From assembly GCA_964276095.1 (NCBI GenBank), contig CAXYDR010000003.1, positions 1 through 64,000 of the forward strand: a DNA stretch of 64,000 bases, given 5' to 3'. This document shows, piece by piece, positions 1-14,659 of the stretch (position 1 is the first letter of the stretch; each line of letters begins with the position of its first letter). The translations under genes and the position numbers were made by a program. The stretch comes from GCA-2733415 sp964276095. GTDB taxonomy: Bacteria > Bacteroidota > Bacteroidia > Flavobacteriales > Flavobacteriaceae. Below the pieces are notes generated by a model, which ran no database searches, was not told where the DNA came from, and saw only the letters and a program-made list of their open reading frames with translations.

Positions 1-711
<711 letters not shown>

Positions 712-894
712 ACTTTTTGTTACTCTATATTCTTAAATTTGTTTGATAATTAGCATCCTAGTGCTAACTATCGCTCGTGTTTTTTAATCTCAATATGTCA
801 ATGAACGTTTTTCTTGTTATAACAGCTTATGCATTACTTTCGGATACTAATAAGTTACTATTATCACGTAGTCGTACTACAAAAACCTGAAGAA

Positions 895-971
895 TGGTGG
901 AGAATAACGGAGTCGAACCGTTGACCTCCTGCGTGCAAGGCAGGCGCTCTAGCCAGCTGAGCTAATCCCCC
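895..971 (-). tRNA. tRNA-Ala (anticodon TGC)
   Basis: The minus strand folds as a cloverleaf: acceptor GGGGGAT pairs with ATTCTCC (with G-T wobbles), the D arm contains AGCTCAGCTGGCTAGAGC, the anticodon loop is CTTGCAC and the T loop is TTCGACT. The discriminator A is followed directly by CCA, so the 3' CCA appears encoded, unlike the neighbouring tRNA-Ile. It sits in the 16S-23S spacer, the usual place for Ile and Ala tRNAs. Confidence 0.97.
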
Positions 972-1057
972 ATTTACTATTAGCTAGTATTTGAAAGTTA
1001 GTAGTTAGACTTCTAACTTATACTCAACTTATAGAATTTCCTTCTTAAAAAAATTAG

Positions 1058-1131
1058 TAGTCTCAGGCAGACTCGAACTGCCGACCTCTACATTATCAGT
1101 GTAGCGCTCTAACCAGCTGAGCTATGAGACT
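1058..1131 (-). tRNA. tRNA-Ile (anticodon GAT)
   Basis: The minus strand gives acceptor AGTCTCA paired with TGAGACT, anticodon loop CTGATAA and T loop TTCGAGT, ending in discriminator A. The next bases are CTA, so CCA is not encoded. It is the first tRNA after 16S in the rRNA operon spacer. Confidence 0.97.
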
Positions 1132-1228
1132 CTATTTTCTTTTAGTTTTTTGTTCTTTTATTTAATTAACAGCTAAAGTAAACACATCTCTGTGTATATT
1201 ATTCAATCATCGTAGATTCTTTCTCTAG

Positions 1229-2746
<1,518 letters not shown>

Positions 2747-3013
2747 TAAATTTTAAATATTATTCTAAATCTAACAACAATCGAAATTAATTAACTCAAA
2801 ATGGTTTACTTTAATTATTATTGTATTATTTTCATAATACGCGCTGTCAATCAATATTTCAATGAACGAAATCTCATTAAGAGATCTTGTAAATGATAAC
2901 CTAAATTATCGTTTGTTGAGCTGTTAGATTTGAACTAACTTACTTTCCTATAACTCTATTTTTTTTAAGAACTTCTCTAGCTTTTCAACTCTCGTTGTTT
3001 CGCTAAGCGGATG

Positions 3014-3043
3014 CAAACTTACAACCTTATTTCTTACTCACAA
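3014..3043 (-). promoter_or_regulatory. rRNA operon promoter P1 (left copy)
   Basis: On the minus strand TTG (3043-3041) is followed after 19 nt by TAAGTTTG (3021-3014), a very good match to the Bacteroidetes TTG-N19-TANNTTTG promoter. Transcription would start near 3007, giving a leader of about 260 nt before 16S. A second -7-like box, TATATTTG at 3169-3162, lies farther upstream with only a weak -33 partner and may be a tandem P2. The whole arrangement is repeated upstream of the right operon. Confidence 0.7.
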
Positions 3044-3226
3044 TGTTTTTTTAATTCTTTTTTTAAAAGTTTTTAACTCTTAAAAATCAAACTCAAATCA
3101 CATTTTTTAAAGAACTTTTTACTGCTTCGAATTCGTTAAAAACTCATCCGTTTTGCGGGTGCAAATATACTACCTTTCTTATCTAATAACCTAACTTTTT
3201 ATGAAGGTTTTTTGAAGTGTTTTGCT

Positions 3227-3718
3227 ATGTACTGGTAGCGTGAGGATTGACTCTAATGAAACACCATGTTTTGTAGAGAGAAAAACTTGTTTACTTTTAA
3301 AAGATGACTAACAGACTACAATATCAAACTCCAGAACAGTCTTAATACAAAACTTAAAAATTAGCCCTACCCACTACATTTAGCCATAGGCAAGACTATT
3401 TCTATAATATTTTCAACTACTGCATCATCAATTGAACGACTATTAAATACAAAACAAGTATATTAAATCAGAGGTCACGACAACAAAACAGTGAAAAATC
3501 ACTTCCATCTTCATAAAAAAAACAGACAACACACTTATTTAGATATAAATATCAAATCATTGTATCGTAAAATCATTAAACAAACTCAATAATTTGACGC
3601 AGTTTACTACGCACGAAACTTTATTACAAATCAACAACCTGAAACAACCTTATGAATTACCTTAAATTTTATCATAAATCAACACAACATATATCCCTTT
3701 TTTCTATCATTACAAATA
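3227..3718. other. Spacer between rRNA operons, no recognisable gene
   Basis: About 490 bp of AT-rich sequence between the end of the duplicated rRNA leader and the metF fragment. I see no intact gene, tRNA or clear hairpin. A 31-codon open stretch on the minus strand (3462 down to a stop at 3367-3369) has protein-like composition but no start and no recognisable family. Confidence 0.6.
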
Positions 3719-3925
3719 TTACCTCAAGTATTCCGTTTAGATTTACCTGATATACTCGTTAATGAAATTGAAAAATGTACTAGTAACAAAGAAATCAGAC
3801 AAGTAGGAATAGAGTGGACAGTACAACAAAGTAAAGAGTTAATCAGTGCTGGAGTTCCCGTTGTGCATTATTATTCTATGGGGAAATCTAGTAATATAGA
3901 AGCTATTGCTAGGGAAGTATTCTAG
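3719..3925 (+). pseudogene. metF: metF remnant: C-terminal fragment of methylenetetrahydrofolate reductase
   Basis: The frame ending in TAG at 3923-3925 encodes about 68 residues beginning LPQVFRLDLPDILVNEIEKC, then EIRQVGIEW, QQSKEL, GVPVVHYYSMGKSSNIEAIA and ending AREVF. I recognise this as the extreme C-terminus of bacterial 5,10-methylenetetrahydrofolate reductase (GVP...HYY...N..A). There is no in-frame ATG and a stop lies upstream in the frame (TGA at 3653). The N-terminal three quarters, including the TIM-barrel FAD site, is missing. The fragment keeps its own strong terminator. It probably marks where a functional metF was disrupted when an rRNA operon was duplicated or moved. Confidence 0.75.
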
Positions 3926-3943
3926 AAATAAATAATTACATAA

Positions 3944-3977
3944 AAGAAAAGGAATACATTATTGTATTCCTTTTCTT
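3944..3977 (+). terminator. Terminator of the metF remnant
   Basis: A perfect 15-bp stem (AAGAAAAGGAATACA, loop TTAT, then its complement) starts 18 nt after the metF fragment stop codon and is followed by ATTTAT. The stem is undamaged although the gene body is gone. Confidence 0.8.
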
Positions 3978-4046
3978 ATTTATACCATATACTCGTTATA
4001 CATGCAACCAATTTTATAATCAATCATACATTCCTTGAGTTTATTG

Positions 4047-4083
4047 CAAAAAAAATCCCCAACATCATAAGATATTGAGGATT
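4047..4083 (-). terminator. rRNA operon terminator
   Basis: On the minus strand, just after 5S, AATCCTCAA pairs with TTGGGGATT (one G-T pair) around a 12-nt loop and is followed by an eight-T tract. This is a typical factor-independent terminator closing the right rRNA operon. Confidence 0.8.
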
Positions 4084-4088
4084 TAAAG

Positions 4089-4195
4089 AAGGCGGCGACC
4101 TACTCTCCCACATAACTGCAGTACCATCGGCGCTAATGGGCTTAACTTCTCTGTTCGGAAAGGTAAGAGGTGAGCCCCATTGCTATAACCACCTT
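4089..4195 (-). rRNA. rrf: 5S rRNA
   Basis: About 107 nt on the minus strand. The terminal helix pairs AAGGTGG (5') with CCGCCTT (3'), and the body contains the conserved CCGAACAGAGAAGTTAAGC segment. It lies about 105 nt after 23S and ahead of the operon terminator. The matching 5S of the left operon is outside the window. Confidence 0.95.
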
Positions 4196-4301
4196 AAGTT
4201 TTAAGTGCTTGTACTTGCGCACAACACTGTCACTTAAAATAAGTAACTAATAACTTAACATATTGAGATATAAAAAACAACTTGTAAAAAAAATAAGAAA
4301 A

Positions 4302-7135
<2,834 letters not shown>

Positions 7136-7318
7136 ACTTTTTGTTACTCTATATTCTTAAATTTGTTTGATAATTAGCATCCTAGTGCTAACTATCGCTC
7201 GTGTTTTTTAATCTCAATATGTCAATGAACGTTTTTCTTGTTATAACAGCTTATGCATTACTTTCGGATACTAATAAGTTACTATTATCACGTAGTCGTA
7301 CTACAAAAACCTGAAGAA

Positions 7319-7395
7319 TGGTGGAGAATAACGGAGTCGAACCGTTGACCTCCTGCGTGCAAGGCAGGCGCTCTAGCCAGCTGAGCTAATCCCCC
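7319..7395 (-). tRNA. tRNA-Ala (anticodon TGC), right operon
   Basis: Identical to the tRNA at 895-971, offset 6424 bp: acceptor GGGGGAT/ATTCTCC, anticodon loop CTTGCAC and an encoded CCA end. It lies between tRNA-Ile and 23S. Confidence 0.97.
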
Positions 7396-7481
7396 ATTTA
7401 CTATTAGCTAGTATTTGAAAGTTAGTAGTTAGACTTCTAACTTATACTCAACTTATAGAATTTCCTTCTTAAAAAAATTAG

Positions 7482-7555
7482 TAGTCTCAGGCAGACTCGA
7501 ACTGCCGACCTCTACATTATCAGTGTAGCGCTCTAACCAGCTGAGCTATGAGACT
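7482..7555 (-). tRNA. tRNA-Ile (anticodon GAT), right operon
   Basis: Identical to the tRNA at 1058-1131: acceptor AGTCTCA/TGAGACT, anticodon loop CTGATAA, no encoded CCA. It is the first tRNA after 16S. Confidence 0.97.
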
Positions 7556-7652
7556 CTATTTTCTTTTAGTTTTTTGTTCTTTTATTTAATTAACAGCTAA
7601 AGTAAACACATCTCTGTGTATATTATTCAATCATCGTAGATTCTTTCTCTAG

Positions 7653-9170
<1,518 letters not shown>

Positions 9171-9437
9171 TAAATTTTAAATATTATTCTAAATCTAACA
9201 ACAATCGAAATTAATTAACTCAAAATGGTTTACTTTAATTATTATTGTATTATTTTCATAATACGCGCTGTCAATCAATATTTCAATGAACGAAATCTCA
9301 TTAAGAGATCTTGTAAATGATAACCTAAATTATCGTTTGTTGAGCTGTTAGATTTGAACTAACTTACTTTCCTATAACTCTATTTTTTTTAAGAACTTCT
9401 CTAGCTTTTCAACTCTCGTTGTTTCGCTAAGCGGATG

Positions 9438-9467
9438 CAAACTTACAACCTTATTTCTTACTCACAA
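9438..9467 (-). promoter_or_regulatory. rRNA operon promoter P1 (right copy)
   Basis: The minus strand has TTG (9467-9465), 19 nt, then TAAGTTTG (9445-9438), identical to the left copy. TATATTTG at 9593-9586 may be an additional upstream -7 box. The duplicated leader ends at 9650, so both candidate promoters lie inside the repeat. Confidence 0.7.
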
Positions 9468-9761
9468 TGTTTTTTTAATTCTTTTTTTAAAAGTTTTTAA
9501 CTCTTAAAAATCAAACTCAATTCACATTTTTTAAAGAACTTTTTACTGCTTCGAATTCGTTAAAAACCCATCCGTTTTGCGGGTGCAAATATACTACCTT
9601 TCTTATCTAATAACCTAACTTTTTATGAAGGTTTTTTGAAGTGTTTTGCTTCCAACTGAAAACGAGTCTGTTAGTACTCAAAATTGGGATAGTGAATTTA
9701 AGAATTATAAATGAATTCACCAAATTATTTAAATCAAAACAATAACATACCTAGTCTAACC

Positions 9762-10433
9762 CTATTTGTTAATCCATTTATCCGTCAACTCAAAGTAATC
9801 AAACTCTAGAGCATGAGCTTGTTTTTCTAAAACACCATCATTAAAAGATCGCATTAATACATCTTCTATATAATAATCTTCATGATTATGCATAGGACTA
9901 TATTCTTCTTTAAGCGAAATATTAAACATACTTGCTGTGGAATTATACCAAAAAGCTCTCCAACCACTACGCAACTCCTTTATTAAATCGAATGCTGTAG
10001 TTCCTGTTTGACGGTGAATTAACTTGATCAATATCTGACCTTCTGTTCTTGTGAACTTTTTCAACTTTTCTGAAAACTCCTCTTCAATGTATTTTTGGAT
10101 ATGCTTTGTGTATTTTTTCTGCTTACGCTTACTCTTTATATGTATCAAACTATCTTGTAAATCCGTTAAACGATCAGAAGCCATTTTTGCATAAGGATAC
10201 ACCTTTCTTACCTTTCTTCTTAGTATAAGATATCTGATCCTATCTTTCCTATTAGAGAACTTTATCTTTTTAAGCACTACGACATCATCTAACCCTATCG
10301 CATCTGTATATAAAGTATCCCCTTTAATTAAAAAGTATTCCTTATTAATTGTATCTGCAACTTTCTCTTTCTCTTCTTGAGCAAAAAGAACTACTGAAAA
10401 CAATATTATATATAGGTATAGAAAAAACTTCAT
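9762..10433 (-). CDS. DUF4294 family protein, exported
   Basis: 223 residues. An N-terminal signal peptide (MKFFLYLYIILFSVVLFAQ) is visible, so the protein is probably periplasmic or in the outer envelope. The rest resembles the DUF4294 family of Bacteroidetes: a short beta segment (YFLIKGDTLYTDAIGLDDVV), then a long basic helical stretch with the family's YPYAK motif and a GWRAFWYN segment near residues 160-170. The function of the family is unknown. It is divergent from an M42 peptidase gene, with an 8-bp satellite array between them, and a good -7 box lies about 36 bp upstream of the ATG. Nothing in it looks truncated. Confidence 0.85.
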   Translation of the reverse strand: MKFFLYLYIILFSVVLFAQEEKEKVADTINKEYFLIKGDTLYTDAIGLDDVVVLKKIKFSNRKDRIRYLILRRKVRKVYPYAKMASDRLTDLQDSLIHIKSKRKQKKYTKHIQKYIEEEFSEKLKKFTRTEGQILIKLIHRQTGTTAFDLIKELRSGWRAFWYNSTASMFNISLKEEYSPMHNHEDYYIEDVLMRSFNDGVLEKQAHALEFDYFELTDKWINK

Positions 10434-10468
10434 TTATATATTTTAGATTTTTACTTGCTAAATCATTC

Positions 10469-10476
10469 CAAAATTA
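10469..10476 (-). promoter_or_regulatory. -7 box of the DUF4294 gene, abutting satellite repeats
   Basis: TAATTTTG on the minus strand (10476-10469) fits TANNTTTG and would start transcription near 10462. The -33 position, about 20 nt upstream, falls inside the first units of the GATTGTAG array, so array length could change what lies at and above -33. Confidence 0.5.
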
Positions 10477-10488
10477 CTGAATAATTTT

Positions 10489-10613
10489 GGATTGTGGGAT
10501 TGTAGGATTGTAGGATTGTAGGATTGTAGGATTGTAGGATTGTAGGATTGTAGGATTGTAGGATTGTAGGATTGTAGGATTGTAGGATTGTAGGATTGTA
10601 GGATTGTAGGATT
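10489..10613. repeat. 8-bp tandem satellite, 15 copies of GGATTGTA
   Basis: Fifteen consecutive 8-bp units run from 10489 to 10608, all GGATTGTA except the first (GGATTGTG), followed by a partial GGATT. The perfect repetition indicates recent slippage expansion. The array sits between divergent genes, next to the DUF4294 promoter. In the minus frame it reads as a repeated NPTILQSY peptide, which I take as non-coding. Confidence 0.95.
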
Positions 10614-10637
10614 AAAAAAGCAATGCTTTTTTAATCC
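10609..10637. other. Perfect inverted repeat at the satellite end
   Basis: A 29-nt element with 14-bp arms (GGATTAAAAAAGCA and its complement) around one central base. Its left arm starts with the last partial satellite unit. On either strand it resembles a terminator-like hairpin with A/T tracts inside the stem, but no gene ends here. Confidence 0.6.
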
Positions 10638-10697
10638 TAATTCAATGACAAACCAAATATCAAAAAATAAAAGCCACCAATACAATACTTTTCTTTT

Positions 10698-10788
10698 GCG
10701 TTAGGGACAGTAATGGCTACCCTACAGCCTGAGTAAAACGAAGTGCGAAGCGTAATAATGAATAGCCCGACCGAAGGAAACGCCCTAA
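10698..10788. repeat. Structured 91-bp intergenic element (GCGTTAGGG...CGCCCTAA)
   Basis: GC-richer than its surroundings and internally complementary: GCGTT pairs with AACGC (or TTAGGG with CCCTAA) at the ends, GGCTA (10724 region) pairs with TAGCC, and ACGAAGTGCGAAGCGT forms an inner hairpin. From memory, elements with GCGTTAGGG at one end, AGCCCGAC inside and CGCCCTAA at the other recur in flavobacterial intergenic regions. I cannot confirm this or link it to a named family such as the Flavo-1 RNA motif without a search. Confidence 0.5.
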
Positions 10789-10794
10789 TAATAA

Positions 10795-10825
10795 TTGTAT
10801 ACTCCTTACAAAACAATTACTTTAG
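10795..10825 (+). promoter_or_regulatory. Promoter of the M42 peptidase gene
   Basis: TTG (10795-10797), 20 nt, TACTTTAG (10818-10825) fits the Bacteroidetes promoter with one mismatch in the -7 box. Transcription would start near 10831, after the in-frame TTG and the ATG at 10828, so translation most likely begins at the ATG at 10846. Confidence 0.55.
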
Positions 10826-10845
10826 CCATGAATAAAACAAGAAAC

Positions 10846-11934
10846 ATGGCAAAGAAATCTATATTAAATAAAAAATCGATTGCGTTTTTAGAGAAATACC
10901 TTAATAACGCAGCCCCAACGGGATATGAATGGGAAGGACAAAAAATTTGGATGGACTACCTTAAACCATATGTAGACACTTTTATTACGGACACTTACGG
11001 AACGGCAGTTGGAATAATTAACCCTGATGCTAAATTTAAAGTTGTTATTGAAGGACATGCTGATGAAATTTCATGGTACGTAAACTACATAACTGATGAG
11101 GGATTAATTTATGTTATCCGAAACGGTGGAAGTGACCATCAGATAGCGCCTTCAAAAGTTGTTAATATTCATACTAAAAAAGGAATTGTAAAAGGACTGT
11201 TCGGTTGGCCTGCTATTCATACTAGAAAAGGAGCGTCTGAAAAAGCACCAAAACTAGACAATATTTTTATTGATGTTGGATGTAAAACAAAGGAAGAAGT
11301 TTTAGAACTTGGCGTTCATGTTGGATGTGTTATTACTTACCCAGATGAATTTCATATTTTGAATAAAGACAAGTTTGTTTGTAGAGCAATAGACAATAGA
11401 GCTGGTGGATTTATGATTGCTGAAGTTGCTCGTTTGTTACATGAGAATAAAAAGAAACTTCCTTTTGGCTTATACATTACCAATTCTGTACAAGAAGAAA
11501 TTGGATTACGTGGTGCTGAAATGATTACTCATACTATCAAACCCAATGTTGCTATTGTTACTGATGTTTGTCACGACACTACAACACCTATGATTGAGAA
11601 GAAAACTGAAGGTGAAACTAAAATGGGTGATGGACCCGTTATTACATATGCTCCTGCTGTTCAACAAAAATTACGTGATTTAATTACTGATACCGCTGAA
11701 GAAAACAAAATTCCTTTCCAACGTATGGCTTCTTCAAGAGCTACCGGAACTGATACTGATGCTTTCGCATACAGTAATGGAGGAGTTGCTTCTGCACTAA
11801 TTTCATTACCGTTACGTTATATGCACACTACTGTAGAAATGGTACATAGAGATGATGTTGAAAATGTAATTAAGTTAATTTATGAGACATTATTAAAAAT
11901 AGAGGATGGAGAAGATTTCTCTTATTTTAAATAG
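10846..11934 (+). CDS. M42 family metallopeptidase (glutamyl aminopeptidase/cellulase M type)
   Basis: 362 residues from the chosen start (MAKKSILNKKS). Cytoplasmic dinuclear-metal aminopeptidases of this family trim peptides. The metal and catalytic motifs are present in order: EGHADEISW (first metal His and neighbouring Asp), CRAIDNRAGG (bridging Asp), VQEEIGLRGAE (catalytic Glu pair), VTDVCHDT, and a C-terminal YMHTTVEM (last metal His). The frame stays open upstream to a TTG at 10795, but that TTG lies in the promoter, so I reject the longer start. The gene is divergent from the DUF4294 gene and ends at a strong two-way terminator. The family call is firm; the substrate is unknown. Confidence 0.92.
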   Translation: MAKKSILNKKSIAFLEKYLNNAAPTGYEWEGQKIWMDYLKPYVDTFITDTYGTAVGIINPDAKFKVVIEGHADEISWYVNYITDEGLIYVIRNGGSDHQIAPSKVVNIHTKKGIVKGLFGWPAIHTRKGASEKAPKLDNIFIDVGCKTKEEVLELGVHVGCVITYPDEFHILNKDKFVCRAIDNRAGGFMIAEVARLLHENKKKLPFGLYITNSVQEEIGLRGAEMITHTIKPNVAIVTDVCHDTTTPMIEKKTEGETKMGDGPVITYAPAVQQKLRDLITDTAEENKIPFQRMASSRATGTDTDAFAYSNGGVASALISLPLRYMHTTVEMVHRDDVENVIKLIYETLLKIEDGEDFSYFK

Positions 11935-11974
11935 AAACACTACAAAGTCATAACTTATAAGTTACTCTTAAAAC

Positions 11975-12012
11975 AAAAAACCTCAGGATTGAATTCAATC
12001 CTGAGGTTTTTT
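11975..12012. terminator. Bidirectional terminator
   Basis: An 18-bp stem starting AAAAAACCTCAGGATTGA, with only AT between the arms and A/T tracts on both sides, lies between the convergent M42 peptidase gene and the 206-residue minus-strand gene. It can serve both. Confidence 0.9.
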
Positions 12013-12029
12013 GTTTTATTATGACTCCT

Positions 12030-12650
12030 TTATTTAACAGGAAACCCCTCACTAATCAGTTCTCTTTTTTCCTTTTCATTAAAAACTCCAATGATCGAAT
12101 TAATTTTATTTTCATCCTTTTTAATATTATACACCCAAGTATACAAATCGCCCATATAACTTAACCCCTGGTGCCATTTTTTATTTGGATTTCGTTTTTT
12201 ATCATACCTAAACTCTTTCCATTTAATAATTTTATCAATAGTGGTTAACGGAGGAGCCCAAGATCTAGTTTCATTATAACATTCTTCCCAGATTTTGTTT
12301 ATTCTTTGAATTGTTTCATCGCTTAGATGTTCTTTTTTTAGTAATACGGAGTTGTTAAACTCTGTTTGAATGGTGGTTTTTTTTATTTTAGGCCTTGTTA
12401 AAAGCTTTTTAATTAACTTTTCGGCAGAATTTTCTGGAGTTCTACTCGTTTTATTTAAGTCAAACCCAATCTCTTTAATTTTAGCTACTAATTTAGGGTT
12501 CCCTCTTTTCTTCAAACCAACTAAATATGTCCCTAAATTTTGATCTTTAAATCTATATCTATGATTTGCCTTTACTTCATCACCAGACTTAATTGCTTCT
12601 GATAGTAAAGCCAACCATACCTGATCCGTGTCTGTTATTTCTGAATTCAT
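12030..12650 (-). CDS. Uncharacterised protein, possible helicase-associated-like repeats
   Basis: 206 residues, no signal peptide or membrane segment, rich in Lys. I do not recognise a characterised family. The N-terminal part (DQVWLALLSEAIKSGDEV, then RYRFKDQNLGTYLVGLKKRG) has the spacing W...L...G..V...Y....LG.wl...R seen in helicase-associated repeats, and a second W-rich part (IWEECYNETRSWAPP, KWHQGLSYMGDLYTWVYN) may be a diverged repeat. This resemblance is weak and visual only. It is a stand-alone gene convergent with the M42 peptidase gene, with 226 bp of AT-rich DNA upstream. Confidence 0.55.
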   Translation of the reverse strand: MNSEITDTDQVWLALLSEAIKSGDEVKANHRYRFKDQNLGTYLVGLKKRGNPKLVAKIKEIGFDLNKTSRTPENSAEKLIKKLLTRPKIKKTTIQTEFNNSVLLKKEHLSDETIQRINKIWEECYNETRSWAPPLTTIDKIIKWKEFRYDKKRNPNKKWHQGLSYMGDLYTWVYNIKKDENKINSIIGVFNEKEKRELISEGFPVK

Positions 12651-12876
12651 ATTTCCTTTTTTTATTGCACATAACCCCTTATGTATTACTAAGTTAGTTT
12701 TTTATACAGTAATTCAAGTAAAATTAAACTCTGAATTGTAAAAATAGAAAAAAAAAATTAATCAATACATAATTTATACAATAAGGTAATAAAACTCCGA
12801 TAAAACCTATATGTTTTATTAAATACAGTTTGAAATTTCTAAAAGACTTATTTTATAATTTTCAAACTGTATGATA

Positions 12877-14640
12877 TTATATTTTTGCTTGATATGTATA
12901 CAAGTCGTAATATCTTCCTTTAGCAGCAATAAGCTCGTTATGATTTCCTCGTTCAGCAATACCTCCTGATTCAATCACCAAAATCTGATCTGCTTTTTTA
13001 ATGGTGCTTAATCTGTGGGCTATAACTATTGTTGTTCTGTTACGAGTTAATTCTGCTAAACTCTTTTGTATTAACGCTTCGCTTTCAGTATCCAAACTAG
13101 AAGTAGCTTCATCTAAAATAATAATTTTCGGATCAGCTAAAATTGCTCTAGCAATTGCAATACGCTGACGCTGACCTCCTGAAAGCTTCACTCCTCTTTC
13201 TCCAATTAATGTATCTAACCCTTCATCAAAACGATCTGTAAACTCATTTACATAAGCCGCTGCTACTGCTTTTAATAATTGACTTTCTGTAGCATTTGGG
13301 CGTGGAAACATAATGTTTTCACGAATAGTTCCTTCAAACAAAAACTCATCTTGTAACACTACTCCTAAATTACTTCGGTAGTTACTCAAATTCACTTTAC
13401 TTAAATCATTGTTATCAATGGTTATTTTACCTGATACGGGATTTAAAAAAGTAGCTGATAACCCCGCAATTGTCGATTTTCCAGAACCAGAACTCCCCAC
13501 CAAAGCAGTTACCGAACCTTCTGGAGCATTAAAGCTAATATTATGTAATACCTCTTTTCCTTTTTCATAAGAAAAAGACACATCGTCGAACACTAAATCT
13601 CCTTTAATATTATCTAATTGAATAGTTCTGTTTTCATCATCTTCTTCTGCAGTCATATTCATTAATTCTTCAGTACGATCTAAACCAGCAAGCGCTTCAG
13701 TTAACTGACTACCAATATTACTCATCTGAATTATTGGAGCTATCATAAAACCAAGGATAAGCGTAAAGAACAAGAATTCTCCTACTGTCATGGTTCCTTC
13801 CATCATGTAATAACCTCCCATTCCCATAATACCCGTTGAAGCTATCCCTAACAAAAACGTAGATGAACTCGTCATTAAAGCAGTTGCCGTCAAACTCTTT
13901 TTTACATTCTGAAAAAGTTGATCAACTCCTTTTTCAAAAACTTTATTCTCTTGTTCCTCGGCATTAAAGGCTTTTATTACTCTAACACCTGCTAAGGTTT
14001 CAGTTAATCGTCCTTTTACATCTGCATTAATCTTTCCTCTTTTTCTAAAAATTGGCCTGATATACTTGAATGCTTTTAAAGCTATAAAACCGAATATTGA
14101 AATTGGCACAAACACAAATAGTGTCATCCACGGATTTAATTTTATTAAAATCACTAATGAGATAATTGCTGTAAATGTTCCTCCTACTAATTGTACTAAT
14201 CCTGTACCTATTAAATTACGGACTCCTTCAACATCACTCATTATTCTAGAAACTAATGCTCCAGATTTTGTATTATCAAAAAAACTAATAGGTAATGACA
14301 ATACTTTTTTCTGAACTTGAGCTCTCAATTCGCTAATTAAAAATTGTGCTTGAACACTTAAAATTCGAGTTAGTAAAAAAGATGTTACTGCCTGAACTAA
14401 TATTGCCACTCCTACAATTAATAATAATTCATATAATTGATTAAAATCTTTTTCAGGAATAACATCATCTAATAACACTTTACTCTGCCATGGCAATACT
14501 AAACTTGCTAATCGACTCAATATTATCAATATCAAGCCAGTAAAAACTAGATTTCGTCTTGGCCAAATAATGGTTTTAAAGGCTTTAACCATCGTAACTT
14601 TAGGCTTTTTTTGAGTTGTACTTTTTTTATAATGCTGCAT
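12877..14640 (-). CDS. ABC exporter, permease fused to ATPase (MsbA-like)
   Basis: 587 residues, a half transporter that should work as a homodimer in the inner membrane. Residues ~20-330 form the six-helix exporter domain. The ATPase domain (~345-587) has Walker A GSSGSGKS, a Q-loop in VVLQDEFLFEGT, signature LSGGQRQRIAIARAI, Walker B IIILDEATSSLD and the H-loop IAHRLSTI, so it should be active. Family members export lipids, lipid A or drugs; the substrate cannot be told from sequence. The start follows the hydrolase stop by 19 nt on the same strand, suggesting co-transcription. A 13-bp inverted repeat (12823-12835 with 12860-12872) follows the stop codon. Confidence 0.92.
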   Translation of the reverse strand: MQHYKKSTTQKKPKVTMVKAFKTIIWPRRNLVFTGLILIILSRLASLVLPWQSKVLLDDVIPEKDFNQLYELLLIVGVAILVQAVTSFLLTRILSVQAQFLISELRAQVQKKVLSLPISFFDNTKSGALVSRIMSDVEGVRNLIGTGLVQLVGGTFTAIISLVILIKLNPWMTLFVFVPISIFGFIALKAFKYIRPIFRKRGKINADVKGRLTETLAGVRVIKAFNAEEQENKVFEKGVDQLFQNVKKSLTATALMTSSSTFLLGIASTGIMGMGGYYMMEGTMTVGEFLFFTLILGFMIAPIIQMSNIGSQLTEALAGLDRTEELMNMTAEEDDENRTIQLDNIKGDLVFDDVSFSYEKGKEVLHNISFNAPEGSVTALVGSSGSGKSTIAGLSATFLNPVSGKITIDNNDLSKVNLSNYRSNLGVVLQDEFLFEGTIRENIMFPRPNATESQLLKAVAAAYVNEFTDRFDEGLDTLIGERGVKLSGGQRQRIAIARAILADPKIIILDEATSSLDTESEALIQKSLAELTRNRTTIVIAHRLSTIKKADQILVIESGGIAERGNHNELIAAKGRYYDLYTYQAKI

Positions 14641-14659
14641 GTGTATTTTTACTTGTCAA

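Noticed and set aside
3367..3462. 31-codon open stretch on the minus strand ending in AKCSG
   Set aside because: Protein-like composition, but there is no start codon, a stop lies directly upstream and the family is not recognisable.
3227..4083. Mobile element as the cause of the rRNA duplication
   Set aside because: I see no transposase, terminal inverted repeats or target duplications in the spacer; homologous recombination between rRNA operons explains it better.
9681..9691. TGGGATA at 9685 as a sixth regulon site
   Set aside because: There is no second repeat 21 bp to either side.
10458..10685. Minus-strand frame with NPTILQSY repeats
   Set aside because: It is the 8-bp satellite read in frame. 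It has no sensible upstream region and overlaps the promoter of the DUF4294 gene.
12823..12872. Inverted repeat ATACAGTTTGAAA after the ABC exporter
   Set aside because: The loop is 24 nt and no T tract follows on the minus strand, so I do not call it a terminator; it may be an operator or chance.
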